Origin: an uncultured Bacillaceae bacterium
GTDB lineage: Bacteria; Bacillota; Bacilli; Bacillales; Caldibacillaceae
DNA: 64,000 bases
Assembly: GCA_937951955.1 (NCBI GenBank)
Contig: CALGAD010000139.1
Span: forward strand, 1-64,000
Direction: 5' to 3'
Under the pieces are notes generated by a model. That model did no database searches. It had not been told where the DNA came from and saw only the letters and a list, made by a program, of their open reading frames with translations. This document shows positions 17,730 through 26,899 of this stretch, piece after piece (within the stretch, counting starts at the first letter, position 1; each line of letters begins with the position of its first letter). The position numbers were made by a program, and so were the translations under genes.

Positions 17730-18293
17730 ATGTCTGTCATTGAAGCAATTAAAAAGCGCCGTTCCATCGGTGTGGTTAGTGATCAGGAAGTTTCCGATGC
17801 GTTGATTCAAAAACTTTTAGATGCGGCCATTTGGGCACCGACACATAAACGGACGGAACCGTGGCTGTTTCGCGTCGTAAAAGGCGATGCCCGTGTCAAA
17901 CTCGGTGAAGAGATGGCGCGCATTATTGCGAAAAAAACGGCGGGTCTCGGTGAAGAGGAGGCGAAGAAAAAGGTCGAAAAGGTGCGCAGAGGTCCTCTCC
18001 GGGCACCGGTCGTCATTGTTGTAGCCTGCAGACCGACGGGCGTTGTTCCTGATATAGAAGAAATCGTTGCCTGTGGGTGCGCCTTGCAAAATATGCTTCT
18101 TGCAGCGGAAGATCTCGGCCTGGCAGCCATGGTCCGCACGGGAGAAATTGCGTTTGAGAAGGAATTAAATAAACATTTGCAACTGGAAGAGGACGATAAG
18201 ATTATCGGTTTTGTTTATGTCGGATATTCGAAAAAGGAATTCAATATAAAAGGAATTCGTACGCCGGCAGAAGAAAAAACAGTCTGGCTTTAA
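17730..18293 (+). CDS. Nitroreductase family protein
   Basis: FMN-dependent NAD(P)H oxidoreductase of 187 aa, YdjA/YfhC-like short form. The N-terminus has the FMN-binding RRS motif (IKKRRSIG), then AAIWAPTHKRTEPWLFRVV. The middle and end match the fold: CGCALQNMLLAAEDLGLAAMVRTG and FVYVGYSKKE. The substrate is unknown; family members reduce nitroaromatics, quinones or act in cofactor chemistry. A GGGGTTGGGGAA site precedes ATG 17730. Confidence 0.88.
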   Translation: MSVIEAIKKRRSIGVVSDQEVSDALIQKLLDAAIWAPTHKRTEPWLFRVVKGDARVKLGEEMARIIAKKTAGLGEEEAKKKVEKVRRGPLRAPVVIVVACRPTGVVPDIEEIVACGCALQNMLLAAEDLGLAAMVRTGEIAFEKELNKHLQLEEDDKIIGFVYVGYSKKEFNIKGIRTPAEEKTVWL

Positions 18294-18341
18294 GAAAAGA
18301 AGGCTAGTCCCTACCGTCATCGGGGATTAGCCCTCTTCTTT
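18292..18341. terminator. Bidirectional terminator between convergent genes
   Basis: GGCTAGTCCC (18302-18311) pairs with GGGATTAGCC (18323-18332), one G-T pair. The stem extends through AAGAA/TTCTT flanks. It overlaps the stop codon of the minus-strand GIY-YIG gene. Confidence 0.8.
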
Positions 18342-19418
18342 CGTTAATACGGCACGAATGGCCTGGTGAGTGATTCTTGCCAAATGTGAAATGGCTTCGT
18401 CTGGTAATCTGTCTTCATCCAGTTGAAAGTAGTGACAGTCTCCTTTTTGTAAATAGTGATAAATAATTTGTGCTTCATCGATGTCTTCTTTTCTGATTAT
18501 TTTTGCCGTGGTTTTGGCTTTGTCTTTCGTCTGAAACGATAAAATCGTTTGGACGATCTCTTCTCCTATGTTTTTTCCGTGATCGAGAGAATATTTTTTC
18601 CGATAGAGCACTTGATTACCCTGAATAAGGAAAAACTTGAATGTCTTTTCCTGTAATCGTTCGAAGACAGCGATTTTTTTATCTCCTTTGATAAACTCGA
18701 TAGCCCTTTCCTGTCGCAGCAAGGACCTGAGGGCATTTAAATAATCACGATACTTGGCTGCTTTTTCAAATTGAAATTCCTTTGCAAAACTTTCCATCGC
18801 TTGCTCCAGGTCATTGATCAGTGCTTCGTTTTTTCCCTGAAATAGTTTGATGATTTGCTTTACAATTTGCCGATATCGTTCATGATTTTTACCGATGCAA
18901 AGACCGATACATTGCCCGAGGGAAAATTTTAGGCAAGGTCCTTTTTGCTGCGGAAAATGGAGACAGTCAATTTTAAAATATTCCTTTAACCCCTGTAACG
19001 CCCGCTCCACAGTATGTTTATTGGAAAAGGGACCGAAGTTATGCTGATGAATTTCTTGCGAAAGCGTATGAACGACTTCGATGCGCGGCCATGTTTCTTT
19101 TTCATCGATTACAAGATAACAATATTTGTTCGGTTTTTTCATTAATGAATTGTACCGGGGTTTCAGCTGATGAATATACTGGCACTCGAGCAGGAGTGCT
19201 TCAAATTCTGTGTCGGTTTCGATATAGTCAATATCTTTTACATTGTACGTTAAATTTTCAATTTTTCGCGACACTTGCCGGGACGGTTGAAAATAGCTCT
19301 GGACGCGGGTGCGCAACTGTTTCGATTTGCCGACATAAATGATATTTCCAAGGGAGTCTTTCATTAAATAAATTCCGGGAGTTTGCGGTAACTGTATAAT
19401 TTTTTTCTGTAAATTCAT
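18327..19418 (-). CDS. UvrC-like GIY-YIG nuclease lacking the C-terminal half
   Basis: The 363-aa product aligns with the N-terminal half of UvrC. It has the GIY-YIG nuclease domain (GIY at 15-17, IYVGKS at 27-32, Arg37, and a catalytic Glu in DTEFEALLLECQYI). The region GPCLKFSLGQCIGLCIG follows, then a UVR motif (FAKEFQFEKAAKYRDYLNAL) that could contact UvrB. UvrC is about 600 aa with an RNase H-like nuclease and HhH motifs; these are absent, so this protein could make only the 3' incision. It is functionally comparable to Cho, though the domain order follows UvrC. ATG 19418 follows GAAGGTGTTATT. It looks like an intact stand-alone paralog, not a broken uvrC. Confidence 0.85.
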   Translation of the reverse strand: MNLQKKIIQLPQTPGIYLMKDSLGNIIYVGKSKQLRTRVQSYFQPSRQVSRKIENLTYNVKDIDYIETDTEFEALLLECQYIHQLKPRYNSLMKKPNKYCYLVIDEKETWPRIEVVHTLSQEIHQHNFGPFSNKHTVERALQGLKEYFKIDCLHFPQQKGPCLKFSLGQCIGLCIGKNHERYRQIVKQIIKLFQGKNEALINDLEQAMESFAKEFQFEKAAKYRDYLNALRSLLRQERAIEFIKGDKKIAVFERLQEKTFKFFLIQGNQVLYRKKYSLDHGKNIGEEIVQTILSFQTKDKAKTTAKIIRKEDIDEAQIIYHYLQKGDCHYFQLDEDRLPDEAISHLARITHQAIRAVLTKEEG

Positions 19419-19460
19419 AATAACACCTTCACTAATGGAATCGTTCCTATCTATTATATA

Positions 19461-19496
19461 AAAAAACAGCAAGTCGGGTTGACCTGCTGTTTTTTA
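19461..19496 (-). terminator. Terminator of the DMT transporter gene
   Basis: Read on the minus strand, AAAACAGCAGGTC pairs with GACTTGCTGTTTTTTT. It lies just after the transporter stop and before the GIY-YIG gene start, so it separates the two minus-strand genes. Confidence 0.8.
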
Positions 19497-19500
19497 CAGA

Positions 19501-20409
19501 TTATATGGCATCGGCAATGCCTAACAACGCGATACCGAGCATGACGATCCCTATTACAAGATATTGCTCTTTTGATAATTTTTCTTTTAAAAAGATGCGT
19601 GAAAGGATGACAGAAAAAATACTGTATGATGCGACGAGGGGAGCGGTGATGATAGCTTTGCCAGCCATGGCATACACATAAAAGAATTGTCCCGTCGTTT
19701 CTAAAATGGCGGCAAGACCGCGATCTTTTTGCTGGAAAATCTTAAAGTCCTCTTTTTTAACAAATTTGATATAAATATAAGCAATAATTCCGACAATCAA
19801 AAAGGTGAATTCGTATGCCAGTAAGGCTGCATCTTCACTAATTAATTCTAATTCATCTAAATATATCCCGTCCAAGAATGTTCCTAGACTGTCAAAGAAT
19901 GCATATAAAAGCGGGAATGTAATGGCCATTACACTGAGTTGATACTTTTTAGGGATGTTTGTTCGATTCAGACGCAAAGCTTCCACTTCTGCTTTTCTTT
20001 CTAAAATACCGAGACCGACTACACCAATCGTAACGAGGACAATACCGCTAATATCAAAAACGTTTAAATCTTGCTGGAAGAAAATCGCGAGCAAGATCGC
20101 GGTAATCGCACCGGAGGAATTTTGCACCGGTGAGGCGATCGATAGTTCCAAATACCGCAAGCCAATATAGCCGATCGTCATCGATAAAATATACATGCTG
20201 GATACCGGTATGTAACGGACCATATCGTATGGATCGAACTGAATTCCTTTAAGGATCATATAACTAAAAGCGTGAATGCCCATTACGAGCCCGACCATAA
20301 CGACGATTTTCCAGTGACTGAGCTTATCTTCGCTGTCAGAGCCTTTTTTATAAAATAAATCAGCTCCACCCCAGGATAGAGCAGTAACAACTGCAAAAAT
20401 AAACCACAT
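19501..20409 (-). CDS. EamA/DMT family transporter
   Basis: Ten-helix drug/metabolite transporter-type permease of 302 aa with two EamA repeats. The first begins MWFIFAVVTALSWGGADLFYKKG; the second ends LVIGIVMLGIALLGIADAI. The loop EDKLSHWKIVVMVGL after helix 1 is unusually polar. ATG 20409 follows GTGAGGAGTAGAATT on the minus strand; an upstream in-frame start at 20463 lacks such a site. Substrate unknown. Confidence 0.86.
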   Translation of the reverse strand: MWFIFAVVTALSWGGADLFYKKGSDSEDKLSHWKIVVMVGLVMGIHAFSYMILKGIQFDPYDMVRYIPVSSMYILSMTIGYIGLRYLELSIASPVQNSSGAITAILLAIFFQQDLNVFDISGIVLVTIGVVGLGILERKAEVEALRLNRTNIPKKYQLSVMAITFPLLYAFFDSLGTFLDGIYLDELELISEDAALLAYEFTFLIVGIIAYIYIKFVKKEDFKIFQQKDRGLAAILETTGQFFYVYAMAGKAIITAPLVASYSIFSVILSRIFLKEKLSKEQYLVIGIVMLGIALLGIADAI

Positions 20410-20842
20410 AATTCTACTCCTCACATATAAAATTAAATTAGAAAAAACATATCCATTATACATAAAAATGCCAATCGATGCTATAACCTTTCCAGGCTGG
20501 CGGTAAAAATTTGGAACAAGGTTCAGAAGCGCATACTCTTTTTCTGGATGTGTTTATCCAACCATTGAGCATTACTTCACTATCATAAAATAAAGCGGTC
20601 CACCGGTTTTGATTGCAAATAATTGAAAAAATGATAATAATTCGATAATATAACATTTACTTATGGTTGATCCATTGCATGTATACGGATTGGGATGGTT
20701 AAAAAATGAGCAAAGCAATGATTAAAAAACATATGATTGTGTTTTAAAAAAGTAATTTCCTTCGGATTCCGAAAGAATTCTTCGTACATGTGAACGATTA
20801 TTTTTTAAGTTTTCCGAGGAGCAGTAGGGGGATGAAAATTGT
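20410..20842. other. Intergenic region between divergent transporter genes
   Basis: About 430 bases. A minus-strand frame at 20456-20656 ends in AWKGYSIDWHFYV, which looks protein-like but has no ribosome site or recognisable family; it may be a gene remnant. The only other feature I see is the palindrome at 20761. Confidence 0.4.
20761..20773. promoter_or_regulatory. Palindrome upstream of the MFS transporter gene
   Basis: TTCGGA-T-TCCGAA is a perfect 6-1-6 inverted repeat, 70 bases before the transporter start and next to AGAATTCT. It could be a repressor site for the exporter. No local regulator gene is adjacent. Confidence 0.35.
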
Positions 20843-22360
20843 ATGGTCACATCCTTTGCAGAGGCGAAACGACCGCCTTATTTGATTATCGCTATCTTGA
20901 TGGTCGGAGCATTTATCACATTTTTAAATAATACGTTATTAAATATTGCGCTTCCCTCAATCATGCAGGAAATGAATGTGGGGCCGACCGCCGTTCAGTG
21001 GGTCACGACGGGATATATGTTAGTAAACGGGATCATGATCCCGACAACCGCCTTTTTAATTGAAAAATATTCGGTCAGGCGGCTTTTTTTAGTGGCTATC
21101 GGTGTCTTTAGCATCGGGACCATCATCGCAGCCTTCACCCCGTATTTTTTTCTGTTAATTATCGCCCGGATGGTGCAGGCCTCGGGTGGCTCTATCATGA
21201 TGCCTCTTTTGATGAATGTGATACTGGTCAGTTTCCCAATTGAAAAACGGGGAATGGTAATGGGAATACTTGGTTTTATTTTGATGTTTGCTCCTGCCAT
21301 CGGACCGACATTATCCGGTTTTATCATCGAGCAGTTCCACTGGCGGGCATTATTTTATTTAATTGCACCTATCACGATTTTCGTATTCATACTCGGTTTT
21401 ATCTTTTTAAAAGATAAAAAGTACCGACCGGAATTGCGGCTTGATAAAGTTTCATTAATGTTATCGAGTATCGGTTTTGGCAGCTTGCTCTTTGGCTTCA
21501 GCGTTGCCGGTGAGCTGGGCTGGTTCAGTCCCTATGTATTCGTACCCATTCTCGTTGGCGGAGTGACCTTACTCGTATTTACTTTAAGGCAATTAAAATT
21601 AGACCGTCCGATGTTGAATTTTGGGGTTTTCCAGTATTCGATGTACAACTTATCGATATTCATCATTATGGTCGTTCAAATCGCGATGTTCAGTGGTGTC
21701 CTCCTTATCCCGATTTATGTGCAAACGGTTCTGGGGGTTCCACCGATGCAAGCGGGGCTGTTGCTGCTACCGGGAGCGGTCGTCAATGCCTGCATGTCCC
21801 CGATCACGGGGCGCCTATTTGATCGTTTCGGGGGGAGAATATTAGCGGTAACAGGTTTGACGGTGATTACGATATCCACTTTCTATTTCAGTCAATTAAC
21901 CGTGGATAGCAATCCTATTGCCGTGATGATTTTACATGCGATTCGCATGTTCGGGATGTCCATGGTGATGATGCCGGTACAGACGAACGGGCTCAATCAG
22001 CTGCCCCGCAAACTTTATCCACACGGTACAGCGATGAACAATACATTAATGCAAGTAACGGCAGCTTTAGGAACGGGATTAATGATCACGATCATGACGA
22101 TGAAAGAAAAAAGTGTCTTGAATTCTTTCAGCAAACAACTGGGGAATCTCACCAACCTTCCCGCCGAACAACAACAGAAACTAACGTTACAGGCCATGGT
22201 AGAAGGGATTAATACAGCCTTTTTTGTGTCCGCGCTTTTTGCGTTCATCGCCTTAATTTTTTCCTTCTTTATTAAACGGGCCTATCCTGATGAGTATAAG
22301 TTTTCGGGAGATTCTTCGCGATTGAAAAAGAAATGGGCAAGTAAATCCCTTCATTCATGA
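20843..22360 (+). CDS. DHA2 family MFS drug-type transporter
   Basis: Fourteen-helix exporter of 505 aa, EmrB/QacA subfamily. Motif A is degenerate (EKYSVRRLFLVAIG). Motif C is clear in LGFILMFAPAIGPTLSGFIIE, and the N-terminus shows ALPSIMQEMNVGPTAVQWVTTGYML, a DHA2 hallmark. The second half has a repeat of the cytoplasmic loop (GRLFDRFGGRILAVTG). Likely exports drugs or toxic organics by proton antiport; substrate unknown. ATG 20843 is 11 bases after AGGGGG. Confidence 0.9.
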   Translation: MVTSFAEAKRPPYLIIAILMVGAFITFLNNTLLNIALPSIMQEMNVGPTAVQWVTTGYMLVNGIMIPTTAFLIEKYSVRRLFLVAIGVFSIGTIIAAFTPYFFLLIIARMVQASGGSIMMPLLMNVILVSFPIEKRGMVMGILGFILMFAPAIGPTLSGFIIEQFHWRALFYLIAPITIFVFILGFIFLKDKKYRPELRLDKVSLMLSSIGFGSLLFGFSVAGELGWFSPYVFVPILVGGVTLLVFTLRQLKLDRPMLNFGVFQYSMYNLSIFIIMVVQIAMFSGVLLIPIYVQTVLGVPPMQAGLLLLPGAVVNACMSPITGRLFDRFGGRILAVTGLTVITISTFYFSQLTVDSNPIAVMILHAIRMFGMSMVMMPVQTNGLNQLPRKLYPHGTAMNNTLMQVTAALGTGLMITIMTMKEKSVLNSFSKQLGNLTNLPAEQQQKLTLQAMVEGINTAFFVSALFAFIALIFSFFIKRAYPDEYKFSGDSSRLKKKWASKSLHS

Positions 22361-22446
22361 AGTTCAATATTTATTCCTTGTATTGTGACCTTATCTGGTC
22401 ATAATATGAATATAGAAACTGTACGATTTGTGAAGGGAGCAATACT

Positions 22447-22656
22447 ATGGCTGAAAAGGAAGCAAAGGCGAGAAAGAAAAAGGCGCAAGTCGGGGATACG
22501 ATTCAGATTACAAAAGGTCTTGAAAAAGGGAAAAAAGGAACGGTCGTACTGGTGCGGGAAAATTCGGTCATTGTCGAATTGGGGATCAATAAGAAAACAG
22601 ATGAGCCCATTAAAACAGTAGTAAACCACAAAAATTATAAAATTGTTAAAAAGTAG
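22447..22656 (+). CDS. ykvS: DUF2187 (KOW-like) small protein, YkvS family
   Basis: Basic 69-aa protein. After a lysine-rich head (KEAKARKKKAQ) comes a KOW-like SH3 barrel: GDTIQITKGLEKGKKGTVV, NSVIVELGI, and TVVNHKNYKIVKK. KOW domains bind RNA or ribosomal protein. The Bacillus YkvS family has no assigned role. ATG 22447 follows GAAGGGAGC. Monocistronic with its own terminator. A longer overlapping frame from 22385 is a shadow. Confidence 0.85.
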   Translation: MAEKEAKARKKKAQVGDTIQITKGLEKGKKGTVVLVRENSVIVELGINKKTDEPIKTVVNHKNYKIVKK

Positions 22657-22684
22657 GAGACTCATTCGGGAGTCTCATTTTTAT
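22655..22684 (+). terminator. Terminator after ykvS
   Basis: GGAGACTC / GGGAGTCTC stem with an ATTCG loop and a following ATTTTTATTTG tract, immediately past the stop codon. Confidence 0.8.
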
Positions 22685-22791
22685 TTGCAAAAATTAAATG
22701 GAAATAGTACGCGGGTCAATTATTTTTTCGAATAAAATTTTTTATGAATTATTGTATATTATTTCACTATAATGTATACTAGAATTATCCA

Positions 22792-22828
22792 TTATTTATA
22801 TAAAATGTTATTTATAAAATATAAATAA
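22792..22828. promoter_or_regulatory. Candidate operator of the marR-ftsH operon
   Basis: TTATTTATA and TATAAATAA form a perfect 9-3-9 palindrome at 22808-22828. A further TTATTTATA half-site is at 22792-22800, 16 bases upstream. It ends 9 bases before the MarR start, and TATAAT at 22768-22773 just upstream could be the -10. A MarR-type autorepressor would bind here. AT-richness makes chance more likely than for a mixed sequence. Confidence 0.5.
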
Positions 22829-22836
22829 TTTGCGGG

Positions 22837-23319
22837 ATGATGCTATTGGAATATCAAGAATTCAAGCAAATATTGTTCGATTTTACAAGGCAAATCGGTG
22901 AAAATACGAATGCCTATTTTAATGCCGTGGGAACGAGATATCAACTGACGATGATCCAAATTCGTATTTTAATGGAACTGTATCACAACGGATCCCATAC
23001 GATGGGAAGTTTGGCAGAAAGCGTCCATATGGCCGATGCCAATATTTCAGCGATGTGCAAAAAAATGGAAAAAAGAGGTCTCGTGATCAGAAGGCGAGAC
23101 GCCGATGACGAACGAATTGTTCGAATTGAACTGTCGGATTCGGGCAATTTAATAATGAAAGAAATCAATCGTTCCATCGACTTATCGATTGCACGGGCAC
23201 TGGCAACTGAGTCAGAGGAAAGCCAGGAAACTATTGTTCAGGGATTGATTAAATTTAATCACTTGTTGGAAAAGATTGTGAAAGAATATGAAATCTTAAT
23301 GCGTGGAGGACAACGATGA
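22837..23319 (+). CDS. MarR family transcriptional regulator
   Basis: Winged-helix regulator of 160 aa. The DNA-binding part is TMGSLAESVHMADANISAMCKKMEKRGLVIRRRDADDERIVRIELSD in pieces: helix 3, the recognition helix with ANISAMCKKME, and the wing with DADDER (the usual DxRxxxV pattern reads DDERIV). Start is uncertain: ATG 22837, ATG 22840 and TTG 22846 are all in frame and the ribosome site is weak (GCGGGATG). Its stop overlaps the ftsH start by four bases, so it probably controls that protease gene and itself. Confidence 0.88.
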   Translation: MMLLEYQEFKQILFDFTRQIGENTNAYFNAVGTRYQLTMIQIRILMELYHNGSHTMGSLAESVHMADANISAMCKKMEKRGLVIRRRDADDERIVRIELSDSGNLIMKEINRSIDLSIARALATESEESQETIVQGLIKFNHLLEKIVKEYEILMRGGQR

Positions 23320-25166
23320 AAAAAATGAGAACACCGAAGAGACCTTGGGTTTTTAGCATTTTAATTGCCGTGATCGTATTATTATTCCTCAACACGTTAA
23401 TTGTTCCTGCGATCATGCGTCAATTTGTAAAAGAAGTCGATTACGGAACTTTTATCGATATGTTAGAGGCAGGCGAGATTGAGGAAGTTCGTTTAGAAGA
23501 TACGCAAATTACTTTTACCCCAAAAGAAGGCGGACCGATTCGTTCTTATAAAACCGGAATTATTCCTGACCAAAAATTAGTGGATCGGTTAGAAGAGGCG
23601 AATGTTAAATATGGAAGGGATATTCCGAAAGAATTTTCCCCGCTGCTCTACTTCTTGATTTCATGGATTCTCCCCTTCGTCATTTTTATCGCCATCGGTA
23701 ATTATTTTGCTAAAAAATTAGGTGATAAACTCGGCGGCTCCAATGCGATGACCTTTGGAAGAAGCAAGGCGAAAGTGTATGTGGAGGCGCAAACGGGGAT
23801 TTCCTTTAAAGATGTCGCCGGACAGGACGAGGCGAAGGAAGCGTTGCAAGAGATTGTCGATTACTTGCATGATCCGAATAAATATAAAGAAATCGGGGCG
23901 AAGATCCCGAAAGGAGCCCTGCTTGTTGGTCCTCCGGGAACCGGAAAAACATTATTGGCAAAAGCGGTTGCCGGTGAATCGAAAGTGCCATTTTTCTCCA
24001 TTTCCGGTTCGGAATTTGTGGAAATGTTTGTCGGCATGGGCGCGGCAAGGGTTCGGGATTTATTTAAACAAGCCCAGGAAAAGGCACCGTGTATCGTTTT
24101 TATTGATGAAATTGATACAATCGGTAAAAGTAGAACTGGCGGTGGTTACGGTGGCAATGATGAACGTGAACAAACATTGAACCAGCTGCTTACAGAAATG
24201 GATGGTTTTGAAGCTGATAAAGGGGTCGTCATTTTAGCGGCTACGAACAGACCGGAAACGCTGGATAAAGCGCTTTTGCGTCCGGGACGGTTTGATCGGC
24301 AAATTCGCGTCGAGTTACCGGACTTACGCGGCCGGGAAGCGATCTTGCGCGTTCATGCGAAAAATGTAAAAATCTCGCCAACCGTAAATTTAAATACGAT
24401 TGCAAGAGCAACTCCCGGGGCAAGTGGGGCGGATTTAGCCAATATTATTAATGAAGCCGCGTTGCGGGCGGTTCGCATGGGGCGGGATCAAGTGATTCAA
24501 GAGGATTTGGAAGAATCGGTAGAAGTTGTCATTGCCGGGCAACAGCGAAAAAATGCCGTGTTATCGAACAAAGATAAATTGCGGATTGCTTACCATGAAG
24601 TGGGGCATGCATTGGTGGCTGCGAAGCTGAAACATGCAGCTCCGGTGCATAAGATTACAATCATCCCGCGGACATCGGGCGCACTAGGTTACACCTTGCA
24701 AGTGGATGAATCCGAGCAAGTCTTGATGACGAAAGAACAGGGATTAGATAAAATTACGACATATATGGGAGGCCGGGCTGCGGAGGAAATCATTTTCAAC
24801 TCAATTACTTCCGGTGCTTCCAATGATATTGAACAGGCGACAAAAATTGCCCGGGCGATGGTCACCCGTTTCGGGATGAGTGAGAAATTCGATATGATGG
24901 CTTTAGAAACAGTGAATAATCCGTACCTCGGTGGAGATACATCCTTGCTAGTTTCTTCGGAGACCGCTGCGGAAATTGATAAAGAGATACTAAAAATTAT
25001 TAAATCGTGCCACCAAAAGGCGCTCGATATCTTAGAAGAAAATAAAGAGAAATTACATGAAATCACGAAATATCTGTATGAGCGGGAAACGATTACCGGT
25101 GAAGAGTTTATGGATATTTTGAATAAAAAAGTTGCGGAAGTTGCAGAAACTTCCAGTGATGCATAA
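23316..25166 (+). CDS. ftsH: FtsH-type ATP-dependent zinc metalloprotease
   Basis: Membrane AAA protease of 616 aa. Two helices ([20 protein letters not shown] and [19 protein letters not shown]) flank a short outside domain. The AAA module has Walker A GPPGTGKT at 205-212, Walker [12 protein letters not shown] and the [14 protein letters not shown]. The zinc motif HEVGH is at 427-431. The pore loop after [10 protein letters not shown] is normal. It is coupled to a MarR gene and far from tilS/hpt, the usual neighbours of the housekeeping ftsH in Bacillus, so it is likely a second, regulated FtsH. Quality control of membrane proteins under stress is the probable job. Confidence 0.93.
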   Translation: MKKMRTPKRPWVFSILIAVIVLLFLNTLIVPAIMRQFVKEVDYGTFIDMLEAGEIEEVRLEDTQITFTPKEGGPIRSYKTGIIPDQKLVDRLEEANVKYGRDIPKEFSPLLYFLISWILPFVIFIAIGNYFAKKLGDKLGGSNAMTFGRSKAKVYVEAQTGISFKDVAGQDEAKEALQEIVDYLHDPNKYKEIGAKIPKGALLVGPPGTGKTLLAKAVAGESKVPFFSISGSEFVEMFVGMGAARVRDLFKQAQEKAPCIVFIDEIDTIGKSRTGGGYGGNDEREQTLNQLLTEMDGFEADKGVVILAATNRPETLDKALLRPGRFDRQIRVELPDLRGREAILRVHAKNVKISPTVNLNTIARATPGASGADLANIINEAALRAVRMGRDQVIQEDLEESVEVVIAGQQRKNAVLSNKDKLRIAYHEVGHALVAAKLKHAAPVHKITIIPRTSGALGYTLQVDESEQVLMTKEQGLDKITTYMGGRAAEEIIFNSITSGASNDIEQATKIARAMVTRFGMSEKFDMMALETVNNPYLGGDTSLLVSSETAAEIDKEILKIIKSCHQKALDILEENKEKLHEITKYLYERETITGEEFMDILNKKVAEVAETSSDA

Positions 25167-25169
25167 AAA

Positions 25170-25194
25170 GGCGAGCCACCTGGCTCGTCTTTTT
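25170..25194 (+). terminator. Terminator after ftsH
   Basis: GGCGAGCC / GGCTCGTC stem with an ACCT loop, A5 before and T5 after. Sits between convergent genes and touches the stop codon of the laccase gene; usable on both strands. Confidence 0.82.
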
Positions 25195-26737
25195 AATGCT
25201 TCTTTTCATCTCTTTTTTCAATTATTTCCAGCGGGCGCATCATTTCGTAATCTTCATGCTCTAAAATATGGCAGTGCCAGACGTATAGTCCGCTGTAGGG
25301 AGCAAACCGGGCAATCACCCTCGTAATCTGTCCGCCGGGAGCACGCACCGTATCTTTCCATCCCCGCTCATTCGGATCTGGCAAGGTGGCCGGCCCGGTA
25401 AAGACAATTTCACCGGTTTCTTCATAATGGTCCAGGTCGAAGGGACGGCGATCGAGCACCTGAAATTGAACGAGATGGATATGCATCGGGTGCGGGAAAT
25501 TCGTTGTGTTGATAAACGACCAGATTTCCGTATCGCCGAGACGGGGTTTTTCCGTAATGGGATCCATCCATTTTTTATTGTTAAGTAATAGCAAAGGACG
25601 GCCAAATTGATCGTCGCCGCCAATGAGCTTTAACTGCCGTACACCCTGGATCGAGTTTTCTTTTAAATCGGTAATTTTGGATAAAAAGCGCGGCAGGCGG
25701 CTTTTATCTTCGCCACTTAGCGGCTTGGTGACACGAATTTGCATGATATCGTCAGTTGGATCATCCGGATCGGCATTCGGTCCTAAATCATTTTTTAAAA
25801 GAAATGTTTCCCCCGCGAGTTCCGAAAAATCGACGATGACATCCATCCGCTCGGCCGGCATAACGGTCAGCCGTTTTAATGGGATGGTTTCTTGCAGTAG
25901 TCCACCATCACTTCCGATTTGATAAAAGGTCAAATCATTATCGAAAAACATATTGAAAGTCCGGGAGTTGGCCGCATTTAAGATACGGAACCGGTATTTC
26001 CTCGGTTCGACTTCTAAATGTGGCCAAATTTTACCATTCACGAGAATCGTGTCGCCTGTGAAAAAGGGGAGGACGGAAGGATTCGGTATGTTACTTGATG
26101 CATCATCGGGCTGTTCGGGATAAAAGAGAGACCCATCGGTATTAAAGGAACGGTCTAAAATGACCAGGGGAATTTCAAATTCACCGGCTGGAAGTCCTAG
26201 CGATTTTTCTTCCCTGTCCCGAATAATATAGAGGCCAACGAGACCGGCATAGACGTTGAGACGGGTGATAAACATGGCATGATCGTGGTACCAGAGGGTC
26301 GTCGCACGCTGATGGTTCGGATATTCATAGACTTCCCTTGTAAACTGGGGCCCCTTTTCTTTAAAGTCCCGGGTATACCAGGCATCGGGATACCCATCGC
26401 TATCTGCCTTCGTTTCACTCCCGTGTAGATGAACAACGGTTCTTACTTCGGGTAATTCCTCATCCATGAACGATGTATCAATCGGTAAAAAATGTTTTTC
26501 AGGTAATTTATTCAGCCATTTCACCTGGATTGGACGGTCCCGTTCCACATCGATGACCGGCCCTGGAAAGGTGCCGTTATATCCCCACAGTCGCGTTCGT
26601 GGCAAGTCCCGGTGTAATTTTTGATAAACTTCTTCCATTGAGATTTCATAATAATCTACATCTTTTTCTGTTCGTACTGGTTCGGCTCGTTCTAATATTG
26701 GTAAGGAATCAACAAATTTTCTTAATGGAGGTGTCAT
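25193..26737 (-). CDS. cotA: CotA-like multicopper oxidase (laccase / bilirubin oxidase type)
   Basis: The 514-aa product matches the Bacillus spore-coat laccase CotA in length and start (KFVDSLPILERAEPV, QKLHRDLPRTRLWGYNG). Four copper motifs are visible: HLHGSETKADSDGYPD, LWYHDHAMF, HPMHIHLVQFQ and WHCHILEHEDYEMM. The last supplies the T1 Cys, its His ligands and an axial Met. It oxidises phenols or bilirubin with four-electron O2 reduction. ATG 26737 follows ATAGGAGTTGAGAAA; the upstream ATG at 26758 lies in that site. There is no signal peptide, as in CotA, which is assembled into the spore coat from the mother cell. Confidence 0.93.
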   Translation of the reverse strand: MTPPLRKFVDSLPILERAEPVRTEKDVDYYEISMEEVYQKLHRDLPRTRLWGYNGTFPGPVIDVERDRPIQVKWLNKLPEKHFLPIDTSFMDEELPEVRTVVHLHGSETKADSDGYPDAWYTRDFKEKGPQFTREVYEYPNHQRATTLWYHDHAMFITRLNVYAGLVGLYIIRDREEKSLGLPAGEFEIPLVILDRSFNTDGSLFYPEQPDDASSNIPNPSVLPFFTGDTILVNGKIWPHLEVEPRKYRFRILNAANSRTFNMFFDNDLTFYQIGSDGGLLQETIPLKRLTVMPAERMDVIVDFSELAGETFLLKNDLGPNADPDDPTDDIMQIRVTKPLSGEDKSRLPRFLSKITDLKENSIQGVRQLKLIGGDDQFGRPLLLLNNKKWMDPITEKPRLGDTEIWSFINTTNFPHPMHIHLVQFQVLDRRPFDLDHYEETGEIVFTGPATLPDPNERGWKDTVRAPGGQITRVIARFAPYSGLYVWHCHILEHEDYEMMRPLEIIEKRDEKKH

Positions 26738-26871
26738 TTTCTCAACTCCTATCCCCATTTGTTACATTATCCTATGAAACAATTAAATGGATGCTTAGGC
26801 ATTTGTTCACACTGTTCCTAATGAATTTCTATTTTTTCCCCTGGCAATTTTTCAGAGAAAACTTTTGCATA

Positions 26872-26899
26872 CAAAAAAGGACTGGTTAAATCCAGCCCT
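26872..26899 (-). terminator. Terminator of the two-component/ABC operon
   Basis: On the minus strand GGGCTGG pairs with CCAGTCC around ATTTAA and is followed by T6. It overlaps the stop codon of the response regulator gene. Confidence 0.75.

Noticed and set aside
20456..20656. 66-codon minus-strand ORF between transporter genes
   Set aside because: Looks slightly protein-like at its end but has no ribosome site or recognised family; noted only as a possible remnant.
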